NCBI RefSeq assembly: GCF_000696575.1
Contig: NZ_JMSQ01000008.1
Span: forward strand, 1 to 64,000
Source: Siccibacter colletis
Lineage (GTDB): Bacteria; Pseudomonadota; Gammaproteobacteria; Enterobacterales; Enterobacteriaceae
Length of the DNA stretch: 64,000 bases
Direction: 5' to 3'
Positions 42,848-53,963 of this stretch are shown in pieces (the first letter of the stretch is position 1; every line of letters starts with the position of its first letter). Made by a program: the position numbers and the translations under genes. The notes under the pieces were generated by a model, which saw only the letters and a list, made by a program, of their open reading frames with translations, did not search any database and was not told the origin of the DNA.

Positions 42848-44986
42848 ATGAGCTCCTTGTTTATTGTAGTAGCTGCTATGCTGGCCTGTGTGGTGATTGC
42901 TGGATGGGTTATCAGGCGTAATGCGCGCCAGCGCAACAAGATACCTTATCTCCATGTGTTTGCTGGGGCATCCACACGCAGATTAACGACTGAAGAACGC
43001 GGCGCAGTAGAGTCTTATCTCGACACGCTGGCTCGCACTCTGCGGGCGCCGACACCGACTGGCGCACCCGCCGCTCCCGTGACCCTCCGACTCAACGCGC
43101 ACAGCAATACCGTTTACGGCTTAACCCGTTCCATTACGCGCTACGGGCTCTCTACCGACGACTCGAATAAATGGCGTTACTACCTTGATTCGCTTGAGGT
43201 TCATCTCCCGCCTTTCTGGGAACAGTTCATCACCGATGATAACGAAGTTGAGCTGATCTGCACCGAAACGCTGCCGCTGGTGATCGCACTCAACGGCCAT
43301 ACGCTGCAGGACCCGCTGTACGAATCTCAGGGCTTTGCGCTGGAAAACGCTACCGGCACTCAGGCCTCTATTCGCGGCGAAGAGAGCGAGCAGATTGAGT
43401 TACTCAACATTCGCCAGGAAACCCAGGAAGAGTACGCCCTGAGCCGCCCGGATGGGATGCGCGAAGCGCTGCTGATCTGCGCCTCGTTCCTGCTGTTTTT
43501 CTTTTGTCTGATCAGCCCTGAAATCGTGCTGCCCTGGCTTGCCGGCGGCGCAATTATGCTGCTGGCTGCCGGTCTCTGGGGGCTGTACGCCCCGCCTGCG
43601 CAAACCGCGCTGCGCGAGATCCACTGCCTGCGCGGCACGCCGAAGCGCTGGGGTCTGTTCGGTGAATCAAATCAGGAGCAGATCAACAATATTTCGCTGG
43701 GCATTATCGATCTGATTTATCCGGCGCACTGGCAGCCGTGGATCCATCAGGATTTAGGCCACGAAACCGACATCGACATCTATCTGGACCGCCACGTGGT
43801 GCGCCAGGGCCGCTTCCTGTCGCTGCACGATGAGGTAAAAAACTTCCCGCTCCAGCACTGGCTGCGAAGCCTGGTGATCGCCGCCGGCGCGCTGGTGGTA
43901 CTGCTGATGCTTATCGTGTGGGTGCCATTAGATATGCCACTGAAAATCACCGTCTCATGGCTGAAAGGCGCGCAGACGGTAGAGGCCACCAGCGTCGATC
44001 AGCTTGAGCAGGCGGGTATTCGCGTAGGTGATACTTTAAAAGTGAATGGCACCGGGATGTGCGACATCCGCATGCCGGGCGGCTATACCGCGCGCCAGAA
44101 CTACCCGTTTATGCCCTTCGACTGTTCAAAAATCATCTGGAATGACGCTCCGCCGCTGCCGGTTCCTCAGTCGGACATCGTGACCAAAGCCGAAGCGCTC
44201 AGCGACGCCATCACCCGCCAGCTGCATCCAAGCGCCGAGGATGCGAAAGTCAATCCGGGCCTGCGCTCTGCCATTCAGCAGTCGGGCATGGTCCTGCTGG
44301 ATGATTTCTCCGATATCGTGCAGAAAACCCAGGATCTGTGCTCTGCGGAAGACGAATGTGTCCGGTTGAAAAACGCGCTGGTTAACCTGGCGGGCACTAA
44401 AGACTGGAATACGCTGATCAAACGCGCCACCACCGGCCAGTTGCAGGGCACCAACGTACTGCTGCGTCAGGTGAGCGCTGAATCGCTGGATAACCTGGTG
44501 GCAACCTCTATCGCCCCGTTCGTGTCGCGCGAAACCATGCGCGCAGCCCAGGCGCTGAACAGTCCGGCTCCGGGCGGGTTTATGATTATCAGCGATGAGG
44601 GCAGCGATTTGGTCGACCAGCCGTGGCCGCCGGTGCCGCTGTATGAACATCCGGCGCAGGAGCAGTGGAAAGAGTTCCAGCGCCTGGCTGAAATGCTTAT
44701 TCAGACACCGTTCCGCGCAGAAGGTATTGTCACCGGGTTGCGCACCGACGCTAACGGCACCGTACACGTCGATCTGCACAGCATCCCGGATAGCGCCGGC
44801 CTCTGGCGCTATACCGGCATCTCGCTGCTGCTGCTGGCGATGATCCTCTGCGTTATCGTTAACGGCGTGCTGGCGCTGCGCCGCTATCAGCGTAACCGGG
44901 CGCGCCTGACGGAAATTCAGCACTACTACGAAAGCTGCCTCAACCCGCGGCTTATCACTACCCCCGACTCCCGCCCGATGTTCTGA
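42848..44986 (+). CDS. igaA: IgaA/YrfF, inner-membrane inhibitor of the Rcs phosphorelay
   Basis: IgaA restrains the Rcs envelope stress phosphorelay by contact with RcsD and is relieved by RcsF; loss is lethal unless Rcs is also lost. The 712-residue product has membrane segments near residues 3-20, 210-260 (two), 338-360 and 652-675, separated by two cytosolic regions and a large periplasmic domain. Cysteine pairs in the periplasmic part (for example TQDLCSAEDECVRL) match the family. Confidence 0.96.
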   Translation: MSSLFIVVAAMLACVVIAGWVIRRNARQRNKIPYLHVFAGASTRRLTTEERGAVESYLDTLARTLRAPTPTGAPAAPVTLRLNAHSNTVYGLTRSITRYGLSTDDSNKWRYYLDSLEVHLPPFWEQFITDDNEVELICTETLPLVIALNGHTLQDPLYESQGFALENATGTQASIRGEESEQIELLNIRQETQEEYALSRPDGMREALLICASFLLFFFCLISPEIVLPWLAGGAIMLLAAGLWGLYAPPAQTALREIHCLRGTPKRWGLFGESNQEQINNISLGIIDLIYPAHWQPWIHQDLGHETDIDIYLDRHVVRQGRFLSLHDEVKNFPLQHWLRSLVIAAGALVVLLMLIVWVPLDMPLKITVSWLKGAQTVEATSVDQLEQAGIRVGDTLKVNGTGMCDIRMPGGYTARQNYPFMPFDCSKIIWNDAPPLPVPQSDIVTKAEALSDAITRQLHPSAEDAKVNPGLRSAIQQSGMVLLDDFSDIVQKTQDLCSAEDECVRLKNALVNLAGTKDWNTLIKRATTGQLQGTNVLLRQVSAESLDNLVATSIAPFVSRETMRAAQALNSPAPGGFMIISDEGSDLVDQPWPPVPLYEHPAQEQWKEFQRLAEMLIQTPFRAEGIVTGLRTDANGTVHVDLHSIPDSAGLWRYTGISLLLLAMILCVIVNGVLALRRYQRNRARLTEIQHYYESCLNPRLITTPDSRPMF

Positions 44987-45050
44987 TGGCTTTTGCGCGC
45001 CGGGTTTATGGTAACCTGTCGCGCACTTTCCCCTTCCGGCTGGAGTTTCC

Positions 45051-45728
45051 ATGCATGTTGATATCGCCTGGCAGGACGTAGATACCGTTCTGCTGGATAT
45101 GGACGGCACCCTGCTCGACCTCGCCTTTGACACTCACTTCTGGCAGAAACTGGTTCCGGAAACCCTGAGCGCGCACCGCGGTATCGCGCTTGAAGCGGCG
45201 CACCAGCTTATCCAGCAGGAGTATCACGCGGTGCAGCATACGCTAAACTGGTACTGTCTGGACTACTGGAGCGAGCGCCTCGGGCTGGACATTACGGCGA
45301 TGACCACCGCGCAGGGGCCGTATGCGGTGATGCGCGATGACACCGTTCCGTTCCTTGATGCGCTGAAGGCCTGCGGTAAGCGACGCATTCTGCTGACGAA
45401 TGCGCATCCGCATAACCTGGCCGTGAAGCTTGAGCATACCGGACTCGCTTCACACCTTGATTTATTGCTATCCACCCACACATTTGGATATCCGAAAGAA
45501 GATCAGCGGTTATGGCAGGCGGTGGCCAGCCATACCGGCCTGGATGCCAGCCGCACGCTGTTCATTGACGACAGCGAGCCGATTCTGGATGCCGCTGCCC
45601 GATTTGGTATCCGCTATTGCCTTGGCGTCACCAATCCGGATTCGGGAATGGCGGAAAAAGCCTATGTGCGCCATCCGGGGATGAACGACTACCGCCGTTT
45701 CCTCCCGGCACTGCAACCAGAGGAGTGA
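45051..45728 (+). CDS. yrfG: GMP/IMP 5'-nucleotidase YrfG (HAD family)
   Basis: YrfG dephosphorylates purine nucleotides such as GMP and IMP. The 225-residue HAD protein has the nucleophile motif LLDMDGTLLDL near residue 15 and the acidic FIDDSEPILDAA near 170. It leads into hslR with only 2 bases between, so yrfG-hslR-hslO is a likely operon. Confidence 0.94.
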   Translation: MHVDIAWQDVDTVLLDMDGTLLDLAFDTHFWQKLVPETLSAHRGIALEAAHQLIQQEYHAVQHTLNWYCLDYWSERLGLDITAMTTAQGPYAVMRDDTVPFLDALKACGKRRILLTNAHPHNLAVKLEHTGLASHLDLLLSTHTFGYPKEDQRLWQAVASHTGLDASRTLFIDDSEPILDAAARFGIRYCLGVTNPDSGMAEKAYVRHPGMNDYRRFLPALQPEE

Positions 45729-45730
45729 CC

Positions 45731-46138
45731 ATGAAAGAGAAACCCGCAACCGGGGTACGCCTCGATAAATGGCTTTGGGCGGCGCGGTTTTATAAAACGC
45801 GCGCGCTTGCTCGTGAAATGATCGAGGGCGGCAAAGTCCACTACAACGGCCAGCGCAGCAAGCCCAGTAAAGTAATGGAGCTGAATGCGACCCTCGTACT
45901 GCGCCAGGGTAACGACGAGCGCACCATTATCGTCAGGGCGATTACCGATCAGCGGCGTCCAGCCAGCGAAGCGACTGCGCTCTATGAAGAGACGCAGGAG
46001 AGCATTGAGAAGCGTGAAAAGATGGCCACGGCCCGCAAGCTCAACGCCCTGTCGATGCCGCACCCGGATCGCCGCCCGGATAAAAAAGAGCGCCGCGACC
46101 TGATTAAATTTAAGTCCGGCGACAGCGACCCGGCATAA
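45731..46138 (+). CDS. hslR: Heat-shock protein 15, ribosome-associated (HslR)
   Basis: Hsp15 binds free 50S subunits that carry stalled nascent chains with peptidyl-tRNA. The 135-residue product has an S4 RNA-binding domain near the N-terminus ([20 protein letters not shown]) and a basic tail. The start at 45731 follows an AGGAG site in the end of yrfG; a longer upstream reading was rejected. Confidence 0.96.
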   Translation: MKEKPATGVRLDKWLWAARFYKTRALAREMIEGGKVHYNGQRSKPSKVMELNATLVLRQGNDERTIIVRAITDQRRPASEATALYEETQESIEKREKMATARKLNALSMPHPDRRPDKKERRDLIKFKSGDSDPA

Positions 46139-46235
46139 CCTAATCCGATGCCGTCCGCCTGCGATCCCGTCCACGCGGCCTGCACGATGTAACCAAAGGA
46201 TGAACGCGCCGCGCTCATTCGTAAGAGAGAAAATT

Positions 46236-47114
46236 ATGGCCCAACACGACCAACTTCACCGCTACCTGTTTGAAAACTATGCCGTTCGCGGCGAACTGGT
46301 AACGGTATCCGACACCTGGACGCAGATCCTCGAAAACCACGACTATCCGCAGCCGGTAAAAATCATTCTCGGCGAACTGCTGGTCGCGACCAGTCTGCTG
46401 ACCGCCACGCTGAAGTTTGATGGCGACATCACCGTGCAGCTACAGGGTGATGGCCCGATGACGCTGGCGGTGATCAATGGCAATAACAAGCAGGAGATGC
46501 GCGGCGTTGCGCGTGTTCAGGGCGAGGTTGCCGCAGATGCCAGCCTGAAAGATCTGGTGGGCAACGGTTATCTGGTGATCACCATTACCCCGGCTGAAGG
46601 CGAACGCTATCAGGGCGTGGTCGGCCTGGAAGGCGATACCCTGGCCGCCTGCCTCGAAGACTACTTCATGCGTTCCGAACAGCTGCCGACGCGCCTGTTT
46701 ATTCGCACCGGCGACATGGAAGGCAAACTGGCGGCGGGCGGGATGCTGCTGCAGGTGCTGCCGGCTCAGGATGCTCAGGCCAATGACTTTGAGCATCTGG
46801 CCACCCTGACCGAAACCATTAAAGCGGAAGAGCTGCTGACGCTGCCGGCTACCGACGTGCTGTGGCGCCTGTATCACGAAGAAGAAGTTACCCTGTACGA
46901 TCCGCAGGACGTCATCTTCAAGTGCACCTGCTCGCGCGAGCGCTGTGCCGATGCGCTGAAAACCCTGCCGACGGAAGAAGTGGACAGCATCATCGCCGAA
47001 GAGGGCGAGATCGACATGCATTGCGACTACTGCGGTAGCCACTACGTGTTTAACGCGATGGACATCGCCGAAGCGCGCAACAACGCCTCTCCGGCAGACC
47101 CACAGATCCACTGA
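46236..47114 (+). CDS. hslO: Hsp33 redox-regulated chaperonin (HslO)
   Basis: Hsp33 is a cytosolic holdase switched on by oxidation. The 292-residue product ends with the zinc-binding redox switch: CTCSRERC near residue 231 and CDYC near 264, all four Zn ligand cysteines present. The start [17 protein letters not shown] (46236) fits the family. It ends at a strong terminator. Confidence 0.98.
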   Translation: MAQHDQLHRYLFENYAVRGELVTVSDTWTQILENHDYPQPVKIILGELLVATSLLTATLKFDGDITVQLQGDGPMTLAVINGNNKQEMRGVARVQGEVAADASLKDLVGNGYLVITITPAEGERYQGVVGLEGDTLAACLEDYFMRSEQLPTRLFIRTGDMEGKLAAGGMLLQVLPAQDAQANDFEHLATLTETIKAEELLTLPATDVLWRLYHEEEVTLYDPQDVIFKCTCSRERCADALKTLPTEEVDSIIAEEGEIDMHCDYCGSHYVFNAMDIAEARNNASPADPQIH

Positions 47115-47120
47115 TAGTCA

Positions 47121-47148
47121 AACGCCACCCGCGGGTGGCGTTTTTTTT
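47121..47148 (+). terminator. hslO terminator
   Basis: AACGCCACC (47121-47129) and GGTGGCGTT (47134-47142) around CGCG, followed by a run of T to 47148. The T run reaches the stop codon of the convergent yhgE. Confidence 0.9.
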
Positions 47149-48886
47149 AGTAGCGATCCGGCGCAAAAGGCAGACGCTGGCCGTCGATCGTCAGATCGCG
47201 CCACGGCGGCGGCTGGGTGGACAGGCGCTCTGACTGCGCGGTTTCCCGCAGTTTTTTCGCATCCAGCGTCACAGGCAGATCGTAAAAGTTGCCTACCGGC
47301 ATCCATTTGCCGTTCTGCTTGCTCAGCACAAACGCACTGCGCGCGCTGAAATCAAACATGATCCACTCCGGTTGAGCATCCCCGTTCAAATCTTTTGCCA
47401 GCAGCATGCAGTTCGACAGGTTATCTACCGGCAAACAGACCTTGATACGCCAGGCATAATCCTTCGCCAGCGTCTGCCAGACAGCCTGCTCCGGCTGCGG
47501 CTGGGGAGCGGCCAGCGGGATCTGCCGATACGCATCGGGATCGACCGGTGCCCCCACACCCTCTCGCCCGGCCAGCGCATCGCTGATCTCCTGACGCAGC
47601 ACCAGATTACCTTTGATAACCGGATCGGCCAGCAGGGTACGCAGCGCCTCCCTGCCCCAGCGCAGCCACTGCGCCAGCTCGCTGATGGTCGCGCTGTCCA
47701 GCATGGCTTTATCGGCGTTGAAACGCGCCATCTGGCTGTTAACGCTGATGCGCCACGGGCTGAGCAGCGGCGTATGCAGCAGCAGTAGCAGCAGTGGGAC
47801 GACGAACAGCACCCCTTTGCCGGTACGGCTGAAATCCACGGCGCTGCGCCGCTGCCGCGCCAGGCTTGCCACATAGCCGCAGGACCATAGCAGCGATACG
47901 CAGGTGACCAGCGCAGCATACAGCCGGTCCGGCGTCCAGCCGTATTGCGCCACGCGAAGCCACACCGCCCAGGCGGCGATAAGGGCGCAGACCGGCGCGA
48001 GCAACAGCGTACCGAGCAGCATACGCCGCAGTAGCCTGGTGTAAGGCGGTGCGTCGCGCTCCGGATGCCACACCAGCGCCATCAGCAACAGGAACAGCAG
48101 ACACAGCGTATTAAGCAACCCGGCCCCGGAAACCTGCTGCGAAATCGCATTCAGCCCCACGCCCGGTATCGCCAGCATAAACAGCACCATGATGGCGCCA
48201 ACCACCGGCAGCAGCCCGGTTGCGACCAGCGTCAGCAGGTGCTGCACCGCGACCATCAGACGGGCATTGCTGCGGCAGAGCGTCACCGTCATCGCCACAA
48301 TGCAGCCGGTTATCACATACGCAAACGCACCGTTATCAAAGAACAGCGTTTTAAAGAAGTCGATGCCGATCAGCGAAAACAGGGACGCGCACAGCCAGAG
48401 CACCAGCCACCCCAGCCCGGTGGCCAGCAGCGCCAGCAGCAGCGCAAGGCCGTTGTGCCAGTAGTGGCGGAACAGCGAGGGGAAATCGCCCCAGCGTCCT
48501 TCCAGGAGACGGCTTTGCAGCCAGGGGAGCAAAAGAAACAGCATCGCTGCCAGCGCCACCACATAGCGCCACAGCGCATCGCGCTGATCCCAGGTGTCCA
48601 GCCCGGTCACGGCATACACCAGCCAGCTGCAGTGAACGGCGGCCATCATTAGCAAAAGCGCGATGCCCAGCCATAGCAATGGCTGGCGCAGCGAACGGGC
48701 GGCAAAAATTAGCGTGGAGGTGGTTATCAGGCTGCCCACCAGTAAAAACAGCAGCCAGCCGTGCTCAGCCGGTGTGGAAAACAGCGCCGTGGTGCGGTTG
48801 AGCAGGTAGATCACCCCGCCCTGAAGCATTCCCGTCAGTGGAAGCAGCCAGCGCAGCGAGGCGGAAAGCGGTGCGTCACTCTTCAT
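47147..48886 (-). CDS. yhgE: YhgE, DUF4153-type inner-membrane protein
   Basis: The 579-residue product has about 10 hydrophobic segments from residue 10 to 375 and a soluble C-terminal part (about 390-579) rich in polar residues. It matches the YhgE family of unknown function. It is convergent with hslO and divergent from pckA. Confidence 0.88.
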   Translation of the reverse strand: MKSDAPLSASLRWLLPLTGMLQGGVIYLLNRTTALFSTPAEHGWLLFLLVGSLITTSTLIFAARSLRQPLLWLGIALLLMMAAVHCSWLVYAVTGLDTWDQRDALWRYVVALAAMLFLLLPWLQSRLLEGRWGDFPSLFRHYWHNGLALLLALLATGLGWLVLWLCASLFSLIGIDFFKTLFFDNGAFAYVITGCIVAMTVTLCRSNARLMVAVQHLLTLVATGLLPVVGAIMVLFMLAIPGVGLNAISQQVSGAGLLNTLCLLFLLLMALVWHPERDAPPYTRLLRRMLLGTLLLAPVCALIAAWAVWLRVAQYGWTPDRLYAALVTCVSLLWSCGYVASLARQRRSAVDFSRTGKGVLFVVPLLLLLLHTPLLSPWRISVNSQMARFNADKAMLDSATISELAQWLRWGREALRTLLADPVIKGNLVLRQEISDALAGREGVGAPVDPDAYRQIPLAAPQPQPEQAVWQTLAKDYAWRIKVCLPVDNLSNCMLLAKDLNGDAQPEWIMFDFSARSAFVLSKQNGKWMPVGNFYDLPVTLDAKKLRETAQSERLSTQPPPWRDLTIDGQRLPFAPDRY

Positions 48887-49258
48887 CGTATCAGTCCATT
48901 GTTTAACCTGCGGGCATCATAGCGCAGGCGAAAAGCGCTGTCTTTCCGCGTGGAAAGGAAGATGCCGCGCCTCGATCAACGCAGCAGTTTGCTGTTACGA
49001 CACGGTGGGTTGCGAAAATGAATGCGCTTACACTCACAAAGTTCTGGATGATTGCCCTGCTTTCATGGATATCCGGAATACTTTCCGTCGGATATGTGGA
49101 TAATCCTGCCATAATTTGTGTCGCTTCGTGAGCGTAATCACAGCGTGATCCTCTACCGTGATGTTGCAGATACCCAAATCTATGAAGCCCATCGCGGTTC
49201 ATCTTTACTGAAAAACCCTACAATTTTAGGTAATACCTATTGGCTAAGGAGTAGTGAC
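48887..49258 (+). promoter_or_regulatory. yhgE-pckA intergenic region
   Basis: A 372-base gap with the pckA control region: a CRP-like site at 49127-49142 and a possible -10 TATGAA at 49181-49186. A 37-codon plus-strand ORF (49018-49131) is also present. The pckA ribosome binding site (AAGGAG) is about 8 bases before its ATG. Confidence 0.6.
49127..49142 (+). promoter_or_regulatory. CRP site upstream of pckA
   Basis: CGTGA-GCGTAA-TCACA matches the CRP consensus TGTGA-N6-TCACA in nine of ten bases. Its centre is about 58 bases before a start predicted from the TATGAA box, which fits class I activation of a gluconeogenic gene. Confidence 0.75.
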
Positions 49259-50875
49259 ATGCGCGTTAACGATTTAACCCCGCAGGATCTCAAGGCTTAT
49301 GGCATCACCGGTGTGCAGGAGGTTATCTATAACCCGGATTACGACACGCTCTACCGCGAAGAACTGGCGCCGGGTCTGGAAGGCTATGAACGCGGTGTGG
49401 AGACCCGCCTCGGTGCCATTGCCGTTGATACCGGCATTTTCACCGGACGTTCGCCGAAAGATAAGTACATCGTCCGCGATGACACCACGCGCGATACGCT
49501 GTGGTGGGCCGATGAAGGTCAGAAGAATGATAATAAGCCGCTCTCTCAGGAGACGTGGACGCACCTGAAAGGCCTGGTCACGCAGCAGCTGTCGGGGAAA
49601 CGCCTGTTTGTGGTCGATGCGTTCTGTGGAGCCAACCCGGACACCCGTCTCGCGGTACGTTTCATCACCGAAGTCGCCTGGCAGGCGCACTTTGTCAAAA
49701 ACATGTTTATCCGCCCGAACGATGACGAGCTTCAGGACTTTGTGCCGGATTTCGTGGTGATGAACGGCGCGAAGTGCACCAACCCGGACTGGGCCGCGCA
49801 AGGCCTGAATTCGGAGAACTTCATCGCTTTTAACCTTACCGAGCGCATTCAGCTTATCGGCGGCACCTGGTACGGCGGCGAAATGAAAAAAGGCCTGTTC
49901 GCCATCATGAACTATCTGCTGCCGCTCAAGGGCGTGGCGTCGATGCACTGCTCCGCCAACGTAGGTGAGAAAGGCGACGTCGCGGTGTTCTTCGGCCTGT
50001 CCGGCACCGGGAAAACCACCCTCTCCACCGATCCGAAACGCCGTCTGATTGGCGATGACGAGCACGGCTGGGACGACGACGGGGTGTTTAACTTTGAAGG
50101 CGGCTGCTACGCCAAAACCATTCGCCTCTCCGCAGAGGCCGAGCCGGACATCTACCACGCCATTCGCCGCGACGCGCTGCTGGAAAACGTGACGGTGCGC
50201 GAGGATGGCAGCATCGATTTCGACGATGCGTCAAAAACCGAAAATACCCGCGTCTCCTACCCGATCTATCACATCGACAATATCGTGAAGCCGGTGTCAA
50301 AGGCGGGTCATGCCACGAAAGTCATTTTCCTGACGGCGGATGCGTTTGGTGTGCTGCCGCCGGTGTCACGCCTGACAGCCAGCCAGACCCAGTACCATTT
50401 CCTTTCCGGCTTTACGGCGAAGCTGGCGGGCACCGAGCGCGGCGTCACCGAGCCGACGCCGACCTTCTCCGCCTGCTTTGGCGCGGCATTCCTGACGCTG
50501 CACCCGACGCAGTATGCCGAGGTGTTGGTGAAACGCATGGAAGCCGCTGGCGCACAGGCCTACCTGGTGAATACCGGCTGGAACGGCAGCGGGAAACGTA
50601 TCTCGATTAAAGATACCCGCGCCATTATCGACGCCATTCTCAATGGCTCGCTGGACGAGGCGGAAACCTTCTCGCTGCCGGTGTTTAACCTCGCGGTGCC
50701 TGCCCAGCTTCCGGGCGTAGACAGCACCATCCTCGACCCGCGTAACACCTGGGCCTCGCCGGAAGCCTGGCAGGAAAAAGCCAACCAGCTTGCCGGGCTG
50801 TTTATTGATAATTTCGAGAAATACACTGATACCCCGGCCGGGGCTGCGCTGGTGGCCGCCGGGCCGCAGCGCTAA
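49259..50875 (+). CDS. pckA: Phosphoenolpyruvate carboxykinase (ATP)
   Basis: PckA converts oxaloacetate to phosphoenolpyruvate with ATP, the entry step of gluconeogenesis. The 538-residue product has the kinase-1a P-loop [12 protein letters not shown] near residue 247 and the kinase-2 region ([11 protein letters not shown] near 263). The start [16 protein letters not shown] at 49259 fits the family; the longer TTG-initiated reading was rejected. It is followed by an unusual set of inverted repeats. Confidence 0.98.
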   Translation: MRVNDLTPQDLKAYGITGVQEVIYNPDYDTLYREELAPGLEGYERGVETRLGAIAVDTGIFTGRSPKDKYIVRDDTTRDTLWWADEGQKNDNKPLSQETWTHLKGLVTQQLSGKRLFVVDAFCGANPDTRLAVRFITEVAWQAHFVKNMFIRPNDDELQDFVPDFVVMNGAKCTNPDWAAQGLNSENFIAFNLTERIQLIGGTWYGGEMKKGLFAIMNYLLPLKGVASMHCSANVGEKGDVAVFFGLSGTGKTTLSTDPKRRLIGDDEHGWDDDGVFNFEGGCYAKTIRLSAEAEPDIYHAIRRDALLENVTVREDGSIDFDDASKTENTRVSYPIYHIDNIVKPVSKAGHATKVIFLTADAFGVLPPVSRLTASQTQYHFLSGFTAKLAGTERGVTEPTPTFSACFGAAFLTLHPTQYAEVLVKRMEAAGAQAYLVNTGWNGSGKRISIKDTRAIIDAILNGSLDEAETFSLPVFNLAVPAQLPGVDSTILDPRNTWASPEAWQEKANQLAGLFIDNFEKYTDTPAGAALVAAGPQR

Positions 50876-50884
50876 TCGTCGGGC

Positions 50885-51062
50885 AAAAAAAGAACCACCC
50901 TGCGGTAATGCTCGTCTGTTCAGATGACCGCTTTCGTAGGGCGGGTAAGCCTGCGCACCCGCCACGGCTGCGTTACCAAAGGTGGGTGCGCTACGCTTAC
51001 CCACCCTACGCGTTGACGTGACGCCCATAAAAAAAGAACCACCGCAGGGTGGTTCTTTTTTT
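50885..51062. repeat. 22-bp inverted pair enclosing the pckA-envZ spacer
   Basis: The 22 bases at 50885-50906 (seven A, then GAACCACCCTGCGGT) are the exact reverse complement of 51041-51062. In a pckA transcript they could pair across about 134 bases. The 3' copy is also half of the local hairpin at 51015-51076, so the two pairings exclude each other. Confidence 0.85.
50935..51010. repeat. 76-bp palindromic intergenic repeat (TAGGG-type)
   Basis: Left arm 50935-50963 (CGTAGGGCGGGTAAGC...) and right arm 50981-51010 read as near-perfect inverted copies; the right arm's complement is CGTAGGGTGGGTAAGC.... They differ at a few bases and one length change. The form is that of a small repetitive extragenic palindrome common in enterobacteria. 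I cannot name the family. Confidence 0.75.
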
Positions 51063-51076
51063 ATGGGCGTCACGTC
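51015..51076. terminator. Perfect 29-bp hairpin, bidirectional terminator of pckA and envZ
   Basis: Arms 51015-51043 and 51048-51076 are exact complements over 29 bases around the loop GCAG. The inner part (AGAACCACC with A7/T7 flanks) is a normal bidirectional terminator. The outer 14 bp (GACGTGACGCCCAT) extend it beyond usual length. It ends 6 bases before the envZ stop codon. Confidence 0.92.
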
Positions 51077-51082
51077 CTTGTC

Positions 51083-53148
<2,066 letters not shown>

Positions 53149-53367
53149 TGTTTTTACTCCCAAAGGTTCGGACAATAGCTGTCTGTATTCTTAAAAAACT
53201 GCGCGTCGGTAACCACATAAATCTGGTATACATTCTAGACGAAATTGTTACAAAGCATATTTAACAGCAGCTTATCACCGATTTCCCTGACAATTCTCAT
53301 ACGTTGCACGCAGAATTGGCTTAATAGAAATGAAGGAAAGACAGGCTGTTACCTGAAAGGCAGAGTG

Positions 53368-53841
53368 ATGAAAACGCCCCTGATTACCCGAGAAGGCTAC
53401 GAAAAGCTCAAAAAAGAGCTTGATTACTTATGGCGCGAAGAGCGCCCGGAAGTGACGAAAAAAGTGACCTGGGCGGCAAGCCTCGGCGATCGCAGCGAAA
53501 ACGCCGACTACCAGTACAACAAAAAACGGCTGCGCGAGATCGACCGCCGCGTGCGCTACCTGACTAAGTGCCTGGAGCAGCTAAAAATCGTTGATTATTC
53601 GCCGCAGCAGGAGGGCAAAGTGTTCTTCGGTGCCTGGGTGGAGGTGGAAAACGACGACGGCGACATCAAGCGTTTTCGCATCGTCGGTTACGATGAGATC
53701 TTCGGCCGTAAAGACTACATCTCCATCGATGCCCCAATGGCGCGCGCGCTGCTGAAAAAAGAGGTTGGCGATCTGGCCGTGGTAAATACCCCTGCGGGCG
53801 AAGCCACCTGGTACGTTAACGAAATTACCTATCCGAAATAA
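53368..53841 (+). CDS. greB: Transcription elongation factor GreB
   Basis: GreB enters the RNA polymerase secondary channel and stimulates cleavage of backtracked RNA. The 157-residue product has the N-terminal coiled coil (residues about 1-75), with the acidic tip in [16 protein letters not shown], and the C-terminal FKBP-like domain. The start at 53368 ([18 protein letters not shown]) matches the family; an upstream reading was rejected. Confidence 0.98.
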   Translation: MKTPLITREGYEKLKKELDYLWREERPEVTKKVTWAASLGDRSENADYQYNKKRLREIDRRVRYLTKCLEQLKIVDYSPQQEGKVFFGAWVEVENDDGDIKRFRIVGYDEIFGRKDYISIDAPMARALLKKEVGDLAVVNTPAGEATWYVNEITYPK

Positions 53842-53963
53842 TCTGCGATGCCGCTCCCGGAACGCTCCGAATCCTTATCCGGCGCGTTCCACGGCTGGCA
53901 TTTTGCCCCGTCAGTCCGTATAACTGTCCCCTGAATTTTTGTACTCCAACAGATGAAACAGCC

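Noticed and set aside
53859-53890. Inverted repeat GGAACGC/GCGTTCC after greB
   Set aside because: Arms of only 7 bp with an 18-base loop and no T run; too weak to call a terminator.
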